A stretch of DNA of 64,000 nucleotides, taken from Pinus tabuliformis (Eukaryota > Streptophyta > Pinopsida > Pinales > Pinaceae). The stretch spans positions 88,332,069 to 88,396,068 of the forward strand of contig CM062820.1 in assembly GCA_031772625.1 (NCBI GenBank). Direction: 5' to 3'. Within the stretch, counting starts at the first letter, position 1; each line of letters opens with the position of its first letter. Under the pieces are notes generated by a model that made no database searches, had not been told where the DNA came from, and was given only the letters and a program-made list of their open reading frames with translations. Of the stretch, positions 11,605 through 23,903 are shown one piece after another. A program made the position numbers and the translations under genes.

Positions 11605-13662
11605 TCACAAATGGTTTCTATTGGATCCCATCGTTATTGGAAGGCCCAAATATTTGATTTTATCCCAATCTGCATATCCAATAAAGCCTAGATCGCTGGC
11701 TATTTTGTCAATTGCGTGCTGCTCTGTATTCCATCCATAGATAGCACTTTTCCTTTCGTTGATTAACGCTCCAGAGATACTACAAAATTTTTTAAGGATG
11801 GTTCTGAAGAAGTTTGCTATTCTTGGAGATGCACCCCCGAGCAACAGTGAGTCGTCAGCGAACACCACGTGATTCACTGGGGAAATTCCTTTCACGATTC
11901 TGATCCCAGGTATGTTGCCATTTTGTTTTTCCAAGGTCAGCTTTCTGCTCAGGGAGTCTGCCATCAGAATGTAGAGAAATGGTGAAAGGGGGCAGCCCTG
12001 CCTCAATCCCCTGGTGGCTAAAAAGAAATTTGCTGGTCTTCCATTTACCATTGGGGCTATCCAGATCTTCTCTAGGCAAGCTTTGATTAGGTTTATAAAG
12101 TCCTGGTTAAATCTGAAGGATGAGAGAACCCTGTACAAGAAAGAGTGGTTAACTCTATCAAAAGCATTACACATATCCAGTTTTATAAGCATACCTTGTT
12201 CTTTGAGTGAGTGGCTCGAGTGCAGGGCTTCTTGGACATGGATGACATTGTCCAAGATATGTCTTCCTTTCACAAATCCCCCTTGGGCTGGAGAAATGAG
12301 CTTTTGCAGGAGAGGCTTGATTCTGTTCCCCAGAAGTTTGGCCACTATCTTGTAGGACGAATTGCAGAGTGAGATCAGCCTGTATCTATCAAATGATCCT
12401 GGGTTTGTTTCCTTGGGTATTAAAGCGAGGAATGTGGAATTTATTCCACCTCCAACCTTTGCCTTCCTCATAAATCCACGTATCATTCTGAGGAGATCAG
12501 GTTTGATTAGCTCCCAACAGATTCTGTAAAAGTGGATTAAAAATCCATCAGGTCCTGGTGCTTTGTCTGGCTCCATGGACCAGACAATATTAGAAATCTC
12601 TTCTTCCGTGACTGAGCTCATTAGATTTTCATTATCTTCTATGCTGACTAGCTTTGGTATGTTTGCGAGGAACTCTGATATGTCCTCCTCGCTCCCATCC
12701 CTTTCTGCAGTAAGAAGAGTCTGGAAATGTTTCACTGTAGCTTCCTTGATTTGGGCAAATCCTTTACATACCTGTCCATTAGATGTAGTAATTTTTGCTA
12801 TATGATTTCGCGAAAGACGAGCCCTATACTGTCTATGGAAATATGAGGTCTTTCTATCCCCAGCTTTAAGCCACAAACTGCGAGACTTTAAACGCCAGCA
12901 CTCTTCCTCGCTTCTGAAGGAGCAATATGTTTTTCTTTGTGCAGATTTTTCTTTATCTAAATCCATGGGGTAAATATCTTTCTCTTCCAATTCAAATTGG
13001 ATTTCTTCCAGCTGAATGACAGCCTCTTGCCTCTGACTGGTGGGGGTATTCATAGGTTTCTTTATCCATTCTTTTAGGGCCTTCTTTGCATTTTTCATTT
13101 TTTTCTCCCACACATAGCTTGGGGAGCCTGAGACATCTGTTCTCCAAGCTGATTGAACTGTTTCAAAGAACCCTTCTCTTTCTGCCCAGAGAGGACTGAA
13201 GCGAAAGGGGAGGGGACCTAAGTCTTCTTCTTCTTTTAGGCAGAGGAGAATTGGTTTGTGGTTCGAGGTAAGTTTTGGAAGAATCTTGTTGGTGACTATT
13301 CTTTTTTCCATCATTATAGAGCTGCTGATGAGGAATCTGTCCAGCCTTGCTGCTATGTGGTTTTCTCCTGTTTTGTTGTTGGTCCAGGTGTATTCTCCTT
13401 TCACTAGCTTGAAGTCTATTAGGTCCCATTGTAGAATCAGGTTCTCCACTGTGGTGAGAAAAGGGTCTCTTGAGAAGGTCCCTCCTCTCTTCTCTTTAGA
13501 ATCTAGAATTATGTTCAGGTCGCCTCCTATAACTATATTCATAGGATTGATACGATCTAGAAAGTCCGAGAGTGTCTTCCAGCACTCTTTCTTTTCATCA
13601 TAGTGTATAGGGACATACATGTTAAAAAAAGCTAGGTTGAGATTGCTTGCTGTGTGACGCAA
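11605..13662 (-). pseudogene. LINE ORF2: endonuclease C-half and reverse transcriptase
   Basis: These 685 codons encode the second half of the apurinic-type endonuclease (IVIGGDLNIILDS, YTWTNN, ARLDRFL, SNHKPILL) and then the reverse transcriptase, which copies the element RNA at the nicked target. RT motifs are clear: DKAPGPDGF, LIPKETNPGSFDRYRLISL, QGGFVKGRHILDNV, IKLDMCNAFDRV, GLRQGCPLSPFLYILMADSL and the catalytic VFADDSLLLG near residue 610. The endonuclease SDH motif is changed to SNH. The first methionine is internal; the real ORF2 start is at 13944, separated by one in-frame stop near 13718. It ends at a stop before the thumb and zinc-finger region. Confidence 0.95.
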
Positions 13663-13944
13663 TTCAGTGTATATCCAATGTTGGGTCTCAAAGTATCTCT
13701 CTAAAGAAAAGAAGTTTTTTTACCAGAATGTGCCTATTCCTCCAGCCGTGCCTCTAGCACTGACAACCTTTCTAGAATCGAATTTCCATTTTGTGTTACT
13801 AGTATTTAGAAGGATCTCCCCTTCTACTTTTGTCTCTTGGAGCATGAGAATGTCTGTGGGTTCCATTTTCAATAAATCTTTAATGGCCTCTGCCTTAGTG
13901 GGATTACCCAAACCCCTGCAGTTCCAAGAGACCAGTTGCATCAT
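13663..13944 (-). pseudogene. LINE ORF2 start: endonuclease N-terminal part
   Basis: ORF2 begins at the ATG at 13944-13942 with MMQLVSWNCRGLGNPTKAEA, the standard start of plant L1 endonuclease, followed by LQETKVEG, which contains a metal-binding E. The domain nicks target DNA to prime reverse transcription. A stop at about 13717-13719 interrupts it after 74 codons; the sequence then continues in the same frame into the part at 13662. ORF1 ends at 14100, leaving about 155 bp between the two ORFs. Confidence 0.9.
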
Positions 13945-14099
13945 TTACCACTTGTTGGGGTAGGCCATCCTCCCTTGGGGGCCCTTGGTCTGGTATTCCT
14001 CCCCAGGGTCATCTCAATGGTAGCTTGACTGCCAAGGGTTTTTTGCCTTTCTGACTCTTCTTCCCTGGTTTCCTTGTTTGATCTTCTTCCAACTCTTTT

Positions 14100-15236
14100 T
14101 TATGGCCTTTCAAAAGTCTCTTCATCTGATGAGCCCGTGGTTTCTGTGTTCTTCTTCTTTTGTTTGATTATATCAGAATAAGAAGGAGAGGAAGTATTAC
14201 TTGGGGTTAGGTTTGGATTGTTACCTAGCTCTAAAATGTCGGTATTGTTCAGCTGAAGAAGATCTTCTCGCTCTGCCTCTGGAGGATCTAGAGGTGGCTT
14301 GAGAGATTCAAAGGGATTTTTGTCCTCCACGATGCTAATGGTTTCCCTGCTTCCAGTGTTTTGATTGCTTGCACTTTCTTGCCCTACTTCATTCCCTGTC
14401 TCTTTAGCTTTATTTTTGTTCTTCTGCTTGCTACTTTTTGTTTTCTTTGCTTGCTTCCATTATTCTCCTTTTTCTTTCTTTGATGCCTCCTCATTTTTTT
14501 GAAGTATCTTGTGAAATGCCCGTATTCGTGACAGTGTCAACACTTAAAGGGTAATTGTTCATAGTCGTTCTCTTGGATGTGTGTCTAGTCCGCCACCGAG
14601 AGTTTGATTAATTCAGGTAGCCCGACTTCCAGATCGACCTCTACACAGATGCAGGCACAGCAGTATTGATCCTTCCTCCATGCCTGATCTATGTATCTTC
14701 CTAGGGCATTGCCAATGGATTGTAGCGAGTTCTGACTCCAGAAATGAAGGGGAAGGTGCAGGAGTTGCACCCAAACAGGTACAACCGTGGGCACATCTTG
14801 TGCTAGATCAAAGTCTGGAGACCATTTATTCTAGAGGCCTTAGGGACCCATAAAATATGGCCCATTTCTGAAGATCAGGCTTCTGTCGTCTACGTTATCA
14901 AACACGAAAATGAAGAACCCTTTGCCTATAAAGTGACTTTTTATTCCTTCATTAACCAGTGGTATCTAGTTTCGTTTAACCCATTCTTCAACTGCTTTCG
15001 GGGATGGCCATAGCCCTGTAAAATGGCCGATGAGGCCTCTCTCTACTAGGTTCAACGTTGTTCTGCAAGTTTCCTCCACAGGCAAGGTCACCATGGGGAT
15101 GCTTTCCAATTTTTTTACGAACTTTTGTTGTGAACTAGAAGTCTATCATTTCCCAGCAGTTGTTATGAGGGACCTGAAGGCTTCGAGCTCCATAGGCGAG
15201 GGAGCAGGGGCCTCAGAGCCACCTCCGAGCTCCATA
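14100..15236 (-). pseudogene. LINE ORF1 (DUF4283-like plus CCHC), broken
   Basis: ORF1 of plant L1 elements encodes an RNA-binding chaperone with a DUF4283-like domain and a CCHC knuckle. Here a plausible start is the ATG in MELGGGSEAPAPSPMELE near 15236-15234. A frameshift follows about 30 codons later, near 15150. The DUF4283-like core is readable at 14794-14585 (VPVWVQLLHLPLHFWS ... LGRYIDQ ... VEVDLEVGLPE), and a CCHC-like C-x-x-C-H-E-Y-G-H-F near 14540-14520 is interrupted by a stop next to the first cysteine. The tail at 14330-14100 is a low-complexity acidic and serine-rich linker. The identification rests on order and motif. Confidence 0.75.
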
Positions 15237-15349
15237 GAGGAGAAGACCGCGCGAAGAAGAGAGAGATCAGCTGGGCGCGGCTAGGGTTGCAGCAGCGCGG
15301 CCTTGCGCTCACTCAGCGAAAAAAAAAAGAGAAGTATCCAGGCCTCTCT

Positions 15350-15367
15350 GTGAATTGTTAGAATCTT
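15350..15367. repeat. LINE target-site duplication, right
   Basis: This is the exact 18-bp copy of 9518-9535, next to the 5' end of the minus-strand LINE. Confidence 0.95.
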
Positions 15368-15885
15368 GGCAATAATTAATTGGTTTAATTTAAGTGAGAA
15401 TAGGTTATCTAAGGATGACAGTTTATTCTCAGACAGTTTATTCTCAAACAGTTAGGCTGGGTAGTTACACTAGACCTAACTACTTCGATAAGGAAGATTT
15501 ATTCCAAGAATCAAGAGGATGGGGGGCATGTAAGACCTGGACGAAAAGAGGAAAGCTGTGAGATTGACTGTGCTATAGGGACAGACAATGCTACCTTGGC
15601 TATGTCTGGTTAAGACCATATAACTGCTACATTCAAGAGCAGAAAATCTTGAAGAGAATACCCTGGGCTCGGGGAGCGACCTTAGGTGGAGCAATGTTGG
15701 TATCAAGGTTGGGAGGCAAATAATCAAAAGAATATAATTCAGTATATCTGGAAGGGCGAGGATAGATAAGTAAATCTGAATAACTTCTCTTAAATTATAG
15801 AAGGTACTATTTACTTGTATAACTTCTACCTTAAATACATAGAATATTAACTAGTTTGATAATTTAGTTAAGAAATGTTATCAAT
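15366..15885 (-). repeat. LTR-like block A
   Basis: About 500 bp match 58252-58735 in the same orientation (for example ggcaataattaattggttta at the left edge of both, and the ttagttaag(a/g)(a/g)atgtta end). Read on the minus strand the block runs from TG(a)TAACAT to TTATTGCCA, the TG...CA form of an LTR, so both may be solo LTRs of one family. No target duplication or primer binding site was found at either. Short antisense reading frames are shared between the copies. Confidence 0.55.
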
Positions 15886-16640
15886 AAGCAGACACCATTT
15901 TTAATAGTTATATTTATTTAAAGAAATATATTGAAATATTTTTTCACAAATAGCTACCATACTAATTTTTAAAATATATCTATCTACTTCTAAAAAATCT
16001 TCTCACATTTTTATTGTACATTGGTAAGATTGAATTTTACACACACCATAATTACAAATAACCAAACACTTCAATTTACAGTTTGTGCGTCCTTTTCGAA
16101 GTGAAGTGCATTAGTCAAAGCAGACAAATGTTATCCCCAAATGGGGAAGCATTGATTATCCATTTGTGCAGCGAGTCAGTCCGACGACACAAACTAGCGA
16201 TGCAATGAAAGCGTCAAAAGATGCCATGTCAATGACCCTTATCTAAGGGCACGGGGTTGAAGATTATGAAGTTGTATCTCCCCCTATCTCATGCCATGTC
16301 ATCGGAGAATATGAAGAACTGTCGATCTCTTGTGGGAAAGGTTCCAATTTCGACCACAAGAATCAACATCCAATCATATAGAGGCACAAGGAATGAAGAG
16401 TTTATTTTAGGTAAAGCACTAAAAGATTGGCCAATTTTGTGAACATGCAGGTTTTGATGTAACAATCATAGAAACTGAAGTGATTGTTTGGTGCAGCAAT
16501 TACAAAAGCTAAAGTGACAGCTAAGGAATCGTGGAAATGGCAACAGAGACTGCTCCTTGTGAGACTCTTCTTTCACAATGTCTAATGTGGGCCATCTAGT
16601 TTGAAAACTTAGCACAACGCTGCTACTGTCGTAAAGAAGC
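15886..16640. repeat. Partial copy of the long dispersed repeat (second half)
   Basis: This piece matches 6945-8560 in order (for example the tttcacaaa...cttctaaa segment, the caaatggggaagcat segment and the cacaatgtct segment), but lacks both the MITE and the 275-bp insertion. It also matches 58040-58251. It serves as an empty-site reference for those insertions. Confidence 0.7.
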
Positions 16641-16866
16641 TTCGCACAACACTGCTACAGTCCTACACTTCTTTACGAGAAACATGTATCTCTGTACCAA
16701 GGCAACTATGATCCATTAATGATTGTGGTTGTATATGTACATCATTAAATTTAAGTAAGTATACTATCCAACAATAAGCACTTTTGATCAATATTGAATC
16801 CTTATACGTGTTGCTGTATATGTCCATCCTTGAATTTAAACAAATAAATTATCCAACAAATGTGTT
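16641..16866. other. Unassigned spacer before Copia-2
   Basis: AT-rich and non-coding, with a short internal duplication of the cttcgcacaac(g/a)ctgctac type at 16607-16665. It is the pre-insertion left flank, formerly adjacent to 22296. Confidence 0.5.
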
Positions 16867-16871
16867 AGACT

Positions 16872-17335
16872 TGTAAATGTGTTAGAAAACCTGCACAGAT
16901 GGATCTAGCTAGTAAAGGATGAACACACAACTTTACAGAGAAAAAAAGACTAAAAGAAAATCGAAAGAACAAAAGAATGATTCATTAGAAAATAGGTTAC
17001 AATGCTCATGATATAGCATTATTGGGTGAAGATCGCAACGTAATGCACCATAGTGGTGATCAATGAGAAGACTCAACACCTACAACAAGTTCTGGAGAGA
17101 ACTAGCCAGTTGTGGAGTGAAAGAAAGAGCAAATCAGGGAGTAAATCATGCAGAAGAACTAACCAGTTGTGGAGTTAAAGAAGGAGCAAATCAGGGAGTA
17201 AATCATGTAGAAGAACTAACCAGTTGCAGAGTTAAAGAAGGAGCAAATCAAGGAGTAAATCATGCAGAAGGAATCTTGCATGTAGTCCCATGCTCTAACT
17301 AAGAGTCCGCATGTAGGTGTGTAATAGTTCCAACA
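16872..17335 (-). repeat. Copia-2 3' LTR with 57-bp tandem repeats
   Basis: A 464-bp LTR. It contains three tandem 57-bp units at 17097-17267 (period 57 bp = 19 codons, so the plus strand stays open and gives a spurious repeat ORF). The other LTR has four units. A purine-rich tract on the minus strand (ttcaggggggt, 17336-17346) abuts its inner edge. Confidence 0.9.
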
Positions 17336-17769
17336 ACCCCCCTGAACACCACTATGGGGAAAAATAGAAAATGGGCCCTGGAAACTAAGGCCAAAGGTCA
17401 CCCAAAAGACAGTGCAACTTGTACTAAAATTGATGAAAGAGGGAAAACCTCATGGGAAAACCCCCCCCTCAAAATAGAATGTAATCAAAAGAAAAGAGGA
17501 AGAAAAGACAGTTGCTAAGCAACTGTGTCCTTCACTCCAAGACGATTGCATAGAGAGCGAAACTTCTGCTCAGTGAATGTCTTGGTGAAGATGTCTACAG
17601 TTTGTTCTGCTGAAGGACAGAACTGCAAATCAATGACCCGATCATGTACTAAGTCTCTAATGTACTGCATATGGATCTCTATGTGCTTCGTCCGTTGTCG
17701 ATATACTCAATCCCTACAAAATTTGAGAGTGCTCTGGTTGTCACACCAGATGACAATGGGCTGGTGGAA

Positions 17770-18168
17770 CTAGACGCCCAACTCAGTGAGGAATTGTTGT
17801 AGCCATAGAGCTTGAATGGTGATGTTGACTACTCCTCTGTACTCGGCCTTAGCTGAAGAGAGAGCAATAGCAGCCTGCTTCTTGCTCGACCAACAAATAG
17901 GGCCAGATCCTAGACTGAGTGAATATCTGGAGGTGGACTTGCGATCAATGCCATCTCCCGCCCAATCAGAATCTATGAAGCCAAGGAGATTCAATGCAGT
18001 GCCTGCTGCATAGTGAATCTCGAAGGTGATGGTGCCTTGCACATATCGGAGGATGCGCTTGGCAACATTCCAATGTAGCTCATGCGGCTCCTGTATGTAT
18101 CTGGAAACTGCCCCTATTGCATATGAGAGATCTGGTTTGGAGTGGGTGAGGCACAATAAGCTCCCCAC
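17770..18168 (-). pseudogene. Copia-2 RNase H
   Basis: The 132 codons match the end of Copia pol: GSLLCLTHSKPDLSYAIGAV and HWNVAKRILRYVQGT, the RNase H entry FIDSDWAGDGIDRKSTS with its catalytic D, then SSKKQAAIALSSAKAEY with the catalytic E. The protein removes the RNA strand during cDNA synthesis. The frame is separated from the reverse transcriptase frame by about 165 bp without a shared frame, and downstream sequence to the 3' LTR is also broken, so the protein is not functional. Confidence 0.9.
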
Positions 18169-18333
18169 TAGCTGTCAGTAGAGAGTGTTGTCAACTAATG
18201 GAGTGTCACCTCCATCCTCAAAGCGTACCCCAGACAAAAAAGGAGTCGGTGCTGGCTTGCAGTCAGTCATGCGAAATCTCTCGAAGAGATCCCATGCATA
18301 CTTAGCCTCAGAGAGTTTGATGCCTGTGGCATC

Positions 18334-19857
18334 CTAGCTAATCTCAAGACAAAGAAAGAAGTCTAATGGACCCATGTCCATCATCAAGAACCTATCATGC
18401 AAGGCCCTCTTGACTTTAGCAATGGCTGAAGCCGAGCTGCCGGTGATCAAGAGATCATCCACATACAAGACTAAGATAAGAAGAGAATCATGTGTCTTGA
18501 GCATGTAAACATTCGGATCATACTTACATCTTTCAAAGTTTTGTGATAAGAGAAAAGAATCCATCTTCGCATACCAAGCCCTCGAGGCTTGCTTAAGGCT
18601 GTAGAGAGATTTCTTCAGTCTGCAGACCAAAGATGAATCCTGAATGAAACCATGTGGCTGCTCCATGTAAATCTCCTCTGATAGGTCTCTGTGAAGAAAG
18701 GCATTCTTCACATCCATCTGATGTACTTGCCATCTCTGGGCAACTGCAATGGCAAGTGTAAGGCGTATGGAATCGATCTTTGTTACTGGAGCAAAGGTCT
18801 CATCATAATCAATGCCATGCACTTGTTGGAAGCCTTTAGCTACTAGTGTCACTTTCCATTTGATGATTTGCCCATCTGCAACACTCTTGGTCCTGTAGAC
18901 CCATTTGCATCGAACAAGTTTCCTTCCTGAAGGAAGGGGGACCAGATCCCAAGTCTGGTTCTTGAGGAGGGAGTTATACTCCTCCTCCATGGTGGACACC
19001 CAAGATGGATGCCCAGCAGCCTCAGCATAACACTGCGGATCAGAAGACTGAACCAAATGACAATTCCAGGATGGCGATGGTTCAGTGGTATTGAGGGCAA
19101 GAGGAGGCTCAATAAACTCTGAGCTTGTCCTTTGTAGATCAGAATTATCCCTGACAAGACCATTTCTAGCAGCTGGGTGGTCTTGTGCATATATCTCACA
19201 TAAGCTCCTTGTTCTCTGATTTATGACAGGGGAATATGATTCATTGCTGGAAGCTCGATTTGGGCTTGGATGTGGATCATCATATGCATGCACTAGATTT
19301 GTATCTGAAGACTCTGTCTCTGCATGTGGATGCTCTACCACAACATTTGCATGCTCTGTATCTGCATCTGAGTTTACTGACTCATAATCTCGGACATGAG
19401 GTAGATAAAAGGTGTCTGCATGCGGCACTTGAGGTGCATGTGAGAGACTTTCCTCAAATTTGACACTTCGCTCAATGATGAGCTTGTCCGTAGAGGAAAT
19501 TAGGACTCGGTATCCCTTCACACCATCAGGGTATCGAACAAAGATGCACTCAATGCTCTGTGGATCAAGAGCTTTCCTCTTTTCAGAGGGGATCCTAGCC
19601 CATGCTTTGGAGCCGAAAACACGGAAGTGGGTGACCTCTAGTTTAGTTCCGCTCCAAGCCTCAAAGGGGGTTTGATCCTTGACAGACCTATTAGAAGACC
19701 TGTTCTGGATGTAGTTAGCACAATTAAGTGCTTCGGCCCATATCTTATGAGGCAGTGACTTAGCATGCAACATGTAGGAAGCCATCTCTTTGAGAGATCG
19801 GTTCTTTCTCTCAGCAACTCCGTTCTGTTGCAGAGTGTATGGAACTGTGTACTGCAA
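18334..19857 (-). pseudogene. Copia-2 integrase C-terminal part and reverse transcriptase
   Basis: The 507 codons begin inside the integrase core (YTLQQNGVAERKNRSLKEM, holding the catalytic E), run through the post-core region (FRVFGSKAWARIPSEKRKAL) and a variable linker, and then give a Copia reverse transcriptase: VRCKWVYRTKS, VAKGFQQVHGIDYDETFAPV, HQMDVKNAFLHRDLSEEIYM, LKKSLYSLKQASRAWY and the catalytic LVLYVDDLLITG. These enzymes integrate and synthesise the element cDNA. The frame is long and nearly clean, so this part decayed least. It ends at a stop shortly after the palm domain. Confidence 0.95.
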
Positions 19858-20337
19858 CTGTATACCAGAATGAAGGCAAAGGTTCTGAAGTGCTTTGTTA
19901 ACATATTCCCCCCCATTGTCTGTACGGAGGGCTTTGATCTTTCTCTCTTACTATGTCTCAACTAGTGCTTTGAAATCTTCAAAGTGCACAAAAACTTCAA
20001 ATTTGGCCCTGAGAAGATACACCCAAGTATACCGTGAGAAATCATTAATAAAAGTAAGCACATACCTTACTTTGTTGATGGAAGGATGAGGAAAAGGCCC
20101 CATGAGATCACTATGGATCAGATCTAGAGGAGAGGATACTCTGTGAGTCTTGCCGATGTCAAACTTTTCTCTAGGATGTTTGCCAAGGACACACCCTTCA
20201 CAAACTCCTTTGGAGAAACTGATATTTGGCAAGCCTTCCACCATCTCATTCTTGTGTAGTTGTTGCATATACCTGTAATTTAGGTGACCAAACCTCTCGT
20301 GCCAAAGCCTGCTACTATCATTAGCATGTGTAAGCAA
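19858..20337 (-). pseudogene. Copia-2 pre-integrase and integrase N-terminal part
   Basis: The minus strand gives LWHERFGHLNYRYMQQLHKN and CEGCVLGKHPREKF, the zinc-binding H-H-C-C region before Copia integrase. The catalytic core follows with its first D in LIHSDLMGPFP, then FINDFSRYTWVYLL. Two adjacent stops near 19945-19950 end the frame. After them TDNGGEY (second catalytic D) is readable before the next block at 19857. The core is therefore complete in motifs but interrupted. Confidence 0.9.
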
Positions 20338-21693
20338 TAAGGAGGATTTAGGTTCAATAAATTAAGAAAATGTATACAGTCTGGCTCCATTATTTACCTC
20401 ACCGATTGCAATATTGGAGCTGCTATGTAGGTCATATATGTTCACTGCATCTGGAGTGAATTGCACTCTCTTTCTGGTGCCAGAATGAGTGATCTGATAA
20501 ACTGAAAGCAGGTTTACCGAAAGTTTTGGAACATGAAGCACGTCTTCAAAGCTTCCGTGTAAAAGTTCCACTCTACCTTTTCCGTTGACCTCAATAGGTG
20601 AGTCATCTCCCATGAGGATGGGAGGTCCTTTACATGCATCCAAAGAGGAATAGACTTCCTTTGCAGCAGCCATATGATGTGATGCACTAGAATCTATAAT
20701 CCATGCATCATGGGAATAATTAATTGCAACTAAAGCATGAAAATTGTTACCTTTCCCGTGTGGCGGATCCTTAGTTTTCTTCTTGGCGCCGTGAGGGATG
20801 TGGTCCCCGAGGTTGTGCTTCTGAAGGATTTCTGCCAATTGGTCAATTTGTTTCTTCATGCAAGAGGATTTTAGATGGAATACTCTTTGACAGTAGGTGC
20901 ATCTCTTTCCTTTCTTCCCTTTCTCATTTCTCGAGCCAGAGGATTCATTGAAGGGCTTGGTGTACCTTTCCTTCTTTGGATGGGAATGCGCTTTTTCCTT
21001 GTCTTTTTGCTTCTGATTTTTCTGATTTGAAACAGATCTGTGATTTTTATTATGGCTGCCATCATGCACAGCAAGTGCATGTGCTTTTGGAGGTTTGATT
21101 TTCCCCATGCCAATGAGCTTATCTTGCTCAAATGTAAGGGACTCCATGAACTCTTTGAGAGAAGGCATAGTGTAGGATTTACTTGTTGCGAGCCTTACTG
21201 AATGAAATGTAGACACAAAGATGGAGTATTCCGGTCCGAGCTTTGACATAATAGAGAGAACTTGGCGACTCTCCTCCTTGGATTTGTCAATTCCACAACC
21301 CTTGAGTTGCAGCAATAGATCATTATATTTGGTGAAGAAGTCTTGAATTCTGTCATAGTTCCATGGATCCAATGACAACAACTCCAGTTTGAGCAGATGT
21401 CCTTTCATCTCATCCTGTTTCCCGTAGAGTTCTTCAACCTTTTCCCAAATCTCATTGGGATTATTGCAGGTAGATAGATGAAACTACAACTCTAGGGAGA
21501 TGCACATGCATATGGATCCGTGGGCCTCATCCATGCGGTTGAGGTACCTGGATTTCTCTATGGCTAAAGTGGGTTTCACTTCTGTAGCCATGGTAATCTT
21601 GTACAACCCTTCTTGATGAAGGTATTGAGCCATTCTGTCCTTCCATTCATGATAGTTGTACGGTGTTAGGATCGATGCTTTCGGAAACTCCAT
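20338..21693 (-). pseudogene. Copia-2 gag and protease
   Basis: The polyprotein starts at the ATG at 21693-21691 (MEFPKASILTPYNYHEWKDR, the usual Copia gag opening). One in-frame stop at about 21484 interrupts it; the frame then continues from 21481 to 20362. A zinc knuckle CTYCQRVFHLKSSC (C-x2-C-x4-H-x4-C) lies near 20880, and the protease site reads WIIDSSASHHM, where Copia proteases have D-S/T-G, so the glycine is replaced by serine. After the protease a stop near 20360 separates the pre-integrase region. Gag forms the particle and protease cleaves the polyprotein (family knowledge). Confidence 0.9.
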
Positions 21694-21773
21694 TTTTATG
21701 TCGATCTTTGATCTCCAAGCTCTAATACCTGCAAAATAAATTGCTGGTATACCTTTTATCTAGCAATCTGTCG

Positions 21774-21785
21774 GCTCTGATACCA
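21774..21785 (-). other. Copia-2 primer binding site
   Basis: On the minus strand tggtatcagagc directly follows the 5' LTR. It is complementary to the 3' end of plant initiator-type tRNA-Met, the usual Copia primer. Confidence 0.9.
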
Positions 21786-22295
21786 TGTAAATGTGTTAGA
21801 AAACTTGCACAGATGGATTTAGCTAGTAAAGGTTGAACACACAGCTTTGTAGAGCAAAAATACTAAAAAAAATCAAAAGAACAAAAGAATGATATATTAC
21901 AAAATAGGTTACAATGCTCATGATATAGCATTACTGGGTGAAGATCCCAAGGTAATGCACCATAGTGGTGATCAATGAGAAGACTCAAGACCTACAACAA
22001 GTTCTAGAGAGAACTAGCCAATTGCCGAGTGAAAGAAGGAGCAAATGAGGGAGTAAATCATGCAGAAGAACTAACGAGTTGCAGAGTTAAAGGAGCAAAT
22101 CAGGGAGTAAATCATGCATAAGAACTAACGAGTTGCAGAGTTAAAGGAGCAAATCAGGGAGTAAATCATGCAGAAGAACTAACCAGTGGAGTTAAAGAAG
22201 GAGCAAATCAAAGAGTAAATCATGCACAAGGAATCTTGCATGTAATCCCATCCTCTAACTAAGAGTCCGCATGTATGTGTGTAGTAGTTCCAACA
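21786..22295 (-). repeat. Copia-2 5' LTR
   Basis: A 510-bp LTR homologous to 16872-17335, longer because it carries four of the 57-bp units (22009-22227) instead of three. The target duplication agact follows at 22296-22300. Its outer end lies 62 bp upstream of the peroxidase TATA box; element transcription would run away from that gene. Confidence 0.9.
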
Positions 22296-22300
22296 AGACT

Positions 22301-22475
22301 GAATTTTTGTTTTCCCCTCCGCACGTATTTTCCCCTCACATTCCAACATCTGCCCTTATAAATTGGGCTTCACATATCTCCCATAAATTGGGCTTCACAT
22401 ATCTCCCATAACATCCCTGCAACGCTGCGAATTCGCAAATAGGTTGCCATTGGAGAGCTTATTCCATAAGAAAAA
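22301..22475 (+). promoter_or_regulatory. Peroxidase promoter with TATA box
   Basis: A TATA box, tataaat, lies at 22357-22363, 113 bp before the ATG at 22476. Immediately at it starts a perfect 25-bp tandem duplication (22360-22384 and 22385-22409, starting aaattgggcttcacatatct). The Copia-2 LTR ends at 22295, so all upstream promoter sequence beyond about 60 bp from the TATA box was displaced 5.4 kb to the left, before 16872. Confidence 0.6.

Positions 22476-23903
<1,428 letters not shown>

Larger units (their letters stand above)
9536..15349 (-). mobile_element. Full-length L1-like LINE
   Basis: This is a complete plant L1-type LINE on the minus strand, about 5.8 kb. Reading 5' to 3' it has a short GC-rich leader (15349-15237), a broken ORF1 (15236-14100), then ORF2 with endonuclease (13944 on), reverse transcriptase (to 11605), zinc-finger region (10929-10141) and RNase H (10140-9640), and a short A tail. 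It is bounded by a perfect 18-bp target duplication, so it is not 5' truncated, which is unusual for a LINE. The perfect duplication argues for a fairly young insertion, yet ORF1 and ORF2 hold several stops and frameshifts. The insertion site is next to the edge of the LTR-like block starting at 15366. Confidence 0.95.
16872..22295 (-). mobile_element. Copia-2 LTR retrotransposon
   Basis: This Ty1/Copia element of about 5.4 kb has LTRs at both ends, TG...CA termini and a perfect 5-bp target duplication, agact, at 16867-16871 and 22296-22300. On the minus strand the order is 5' LTR (22295-21786), tRNA-Met-type primer site, gag, protease, integrase, reverse transcriptase, RNase H, polypurine tract, 3' LTR (17335-16872), which is the Copia order. 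Stops and frameshifts break the polyprotein at several points. The LTRs differ at roughly 8% of compared positions by eye. It sits antisense in the promoter region of the peroxidase gene at 22476. Confidence 0.95.

Noticed and set aside
15476-15727. Minus-strand ORF in LTR-like block A
   Set aside because: The similar frame in block B (58382-58591) is a different length and shifted; this looks like conserved LTR sequence without coding constraint.
17063-17302. Gene encoding a 19-residue repeat protein
   Set aside because: It lies antisense inside the Copia-2 LTR minisatellite; it is open only because the unit length is a multiple of three.
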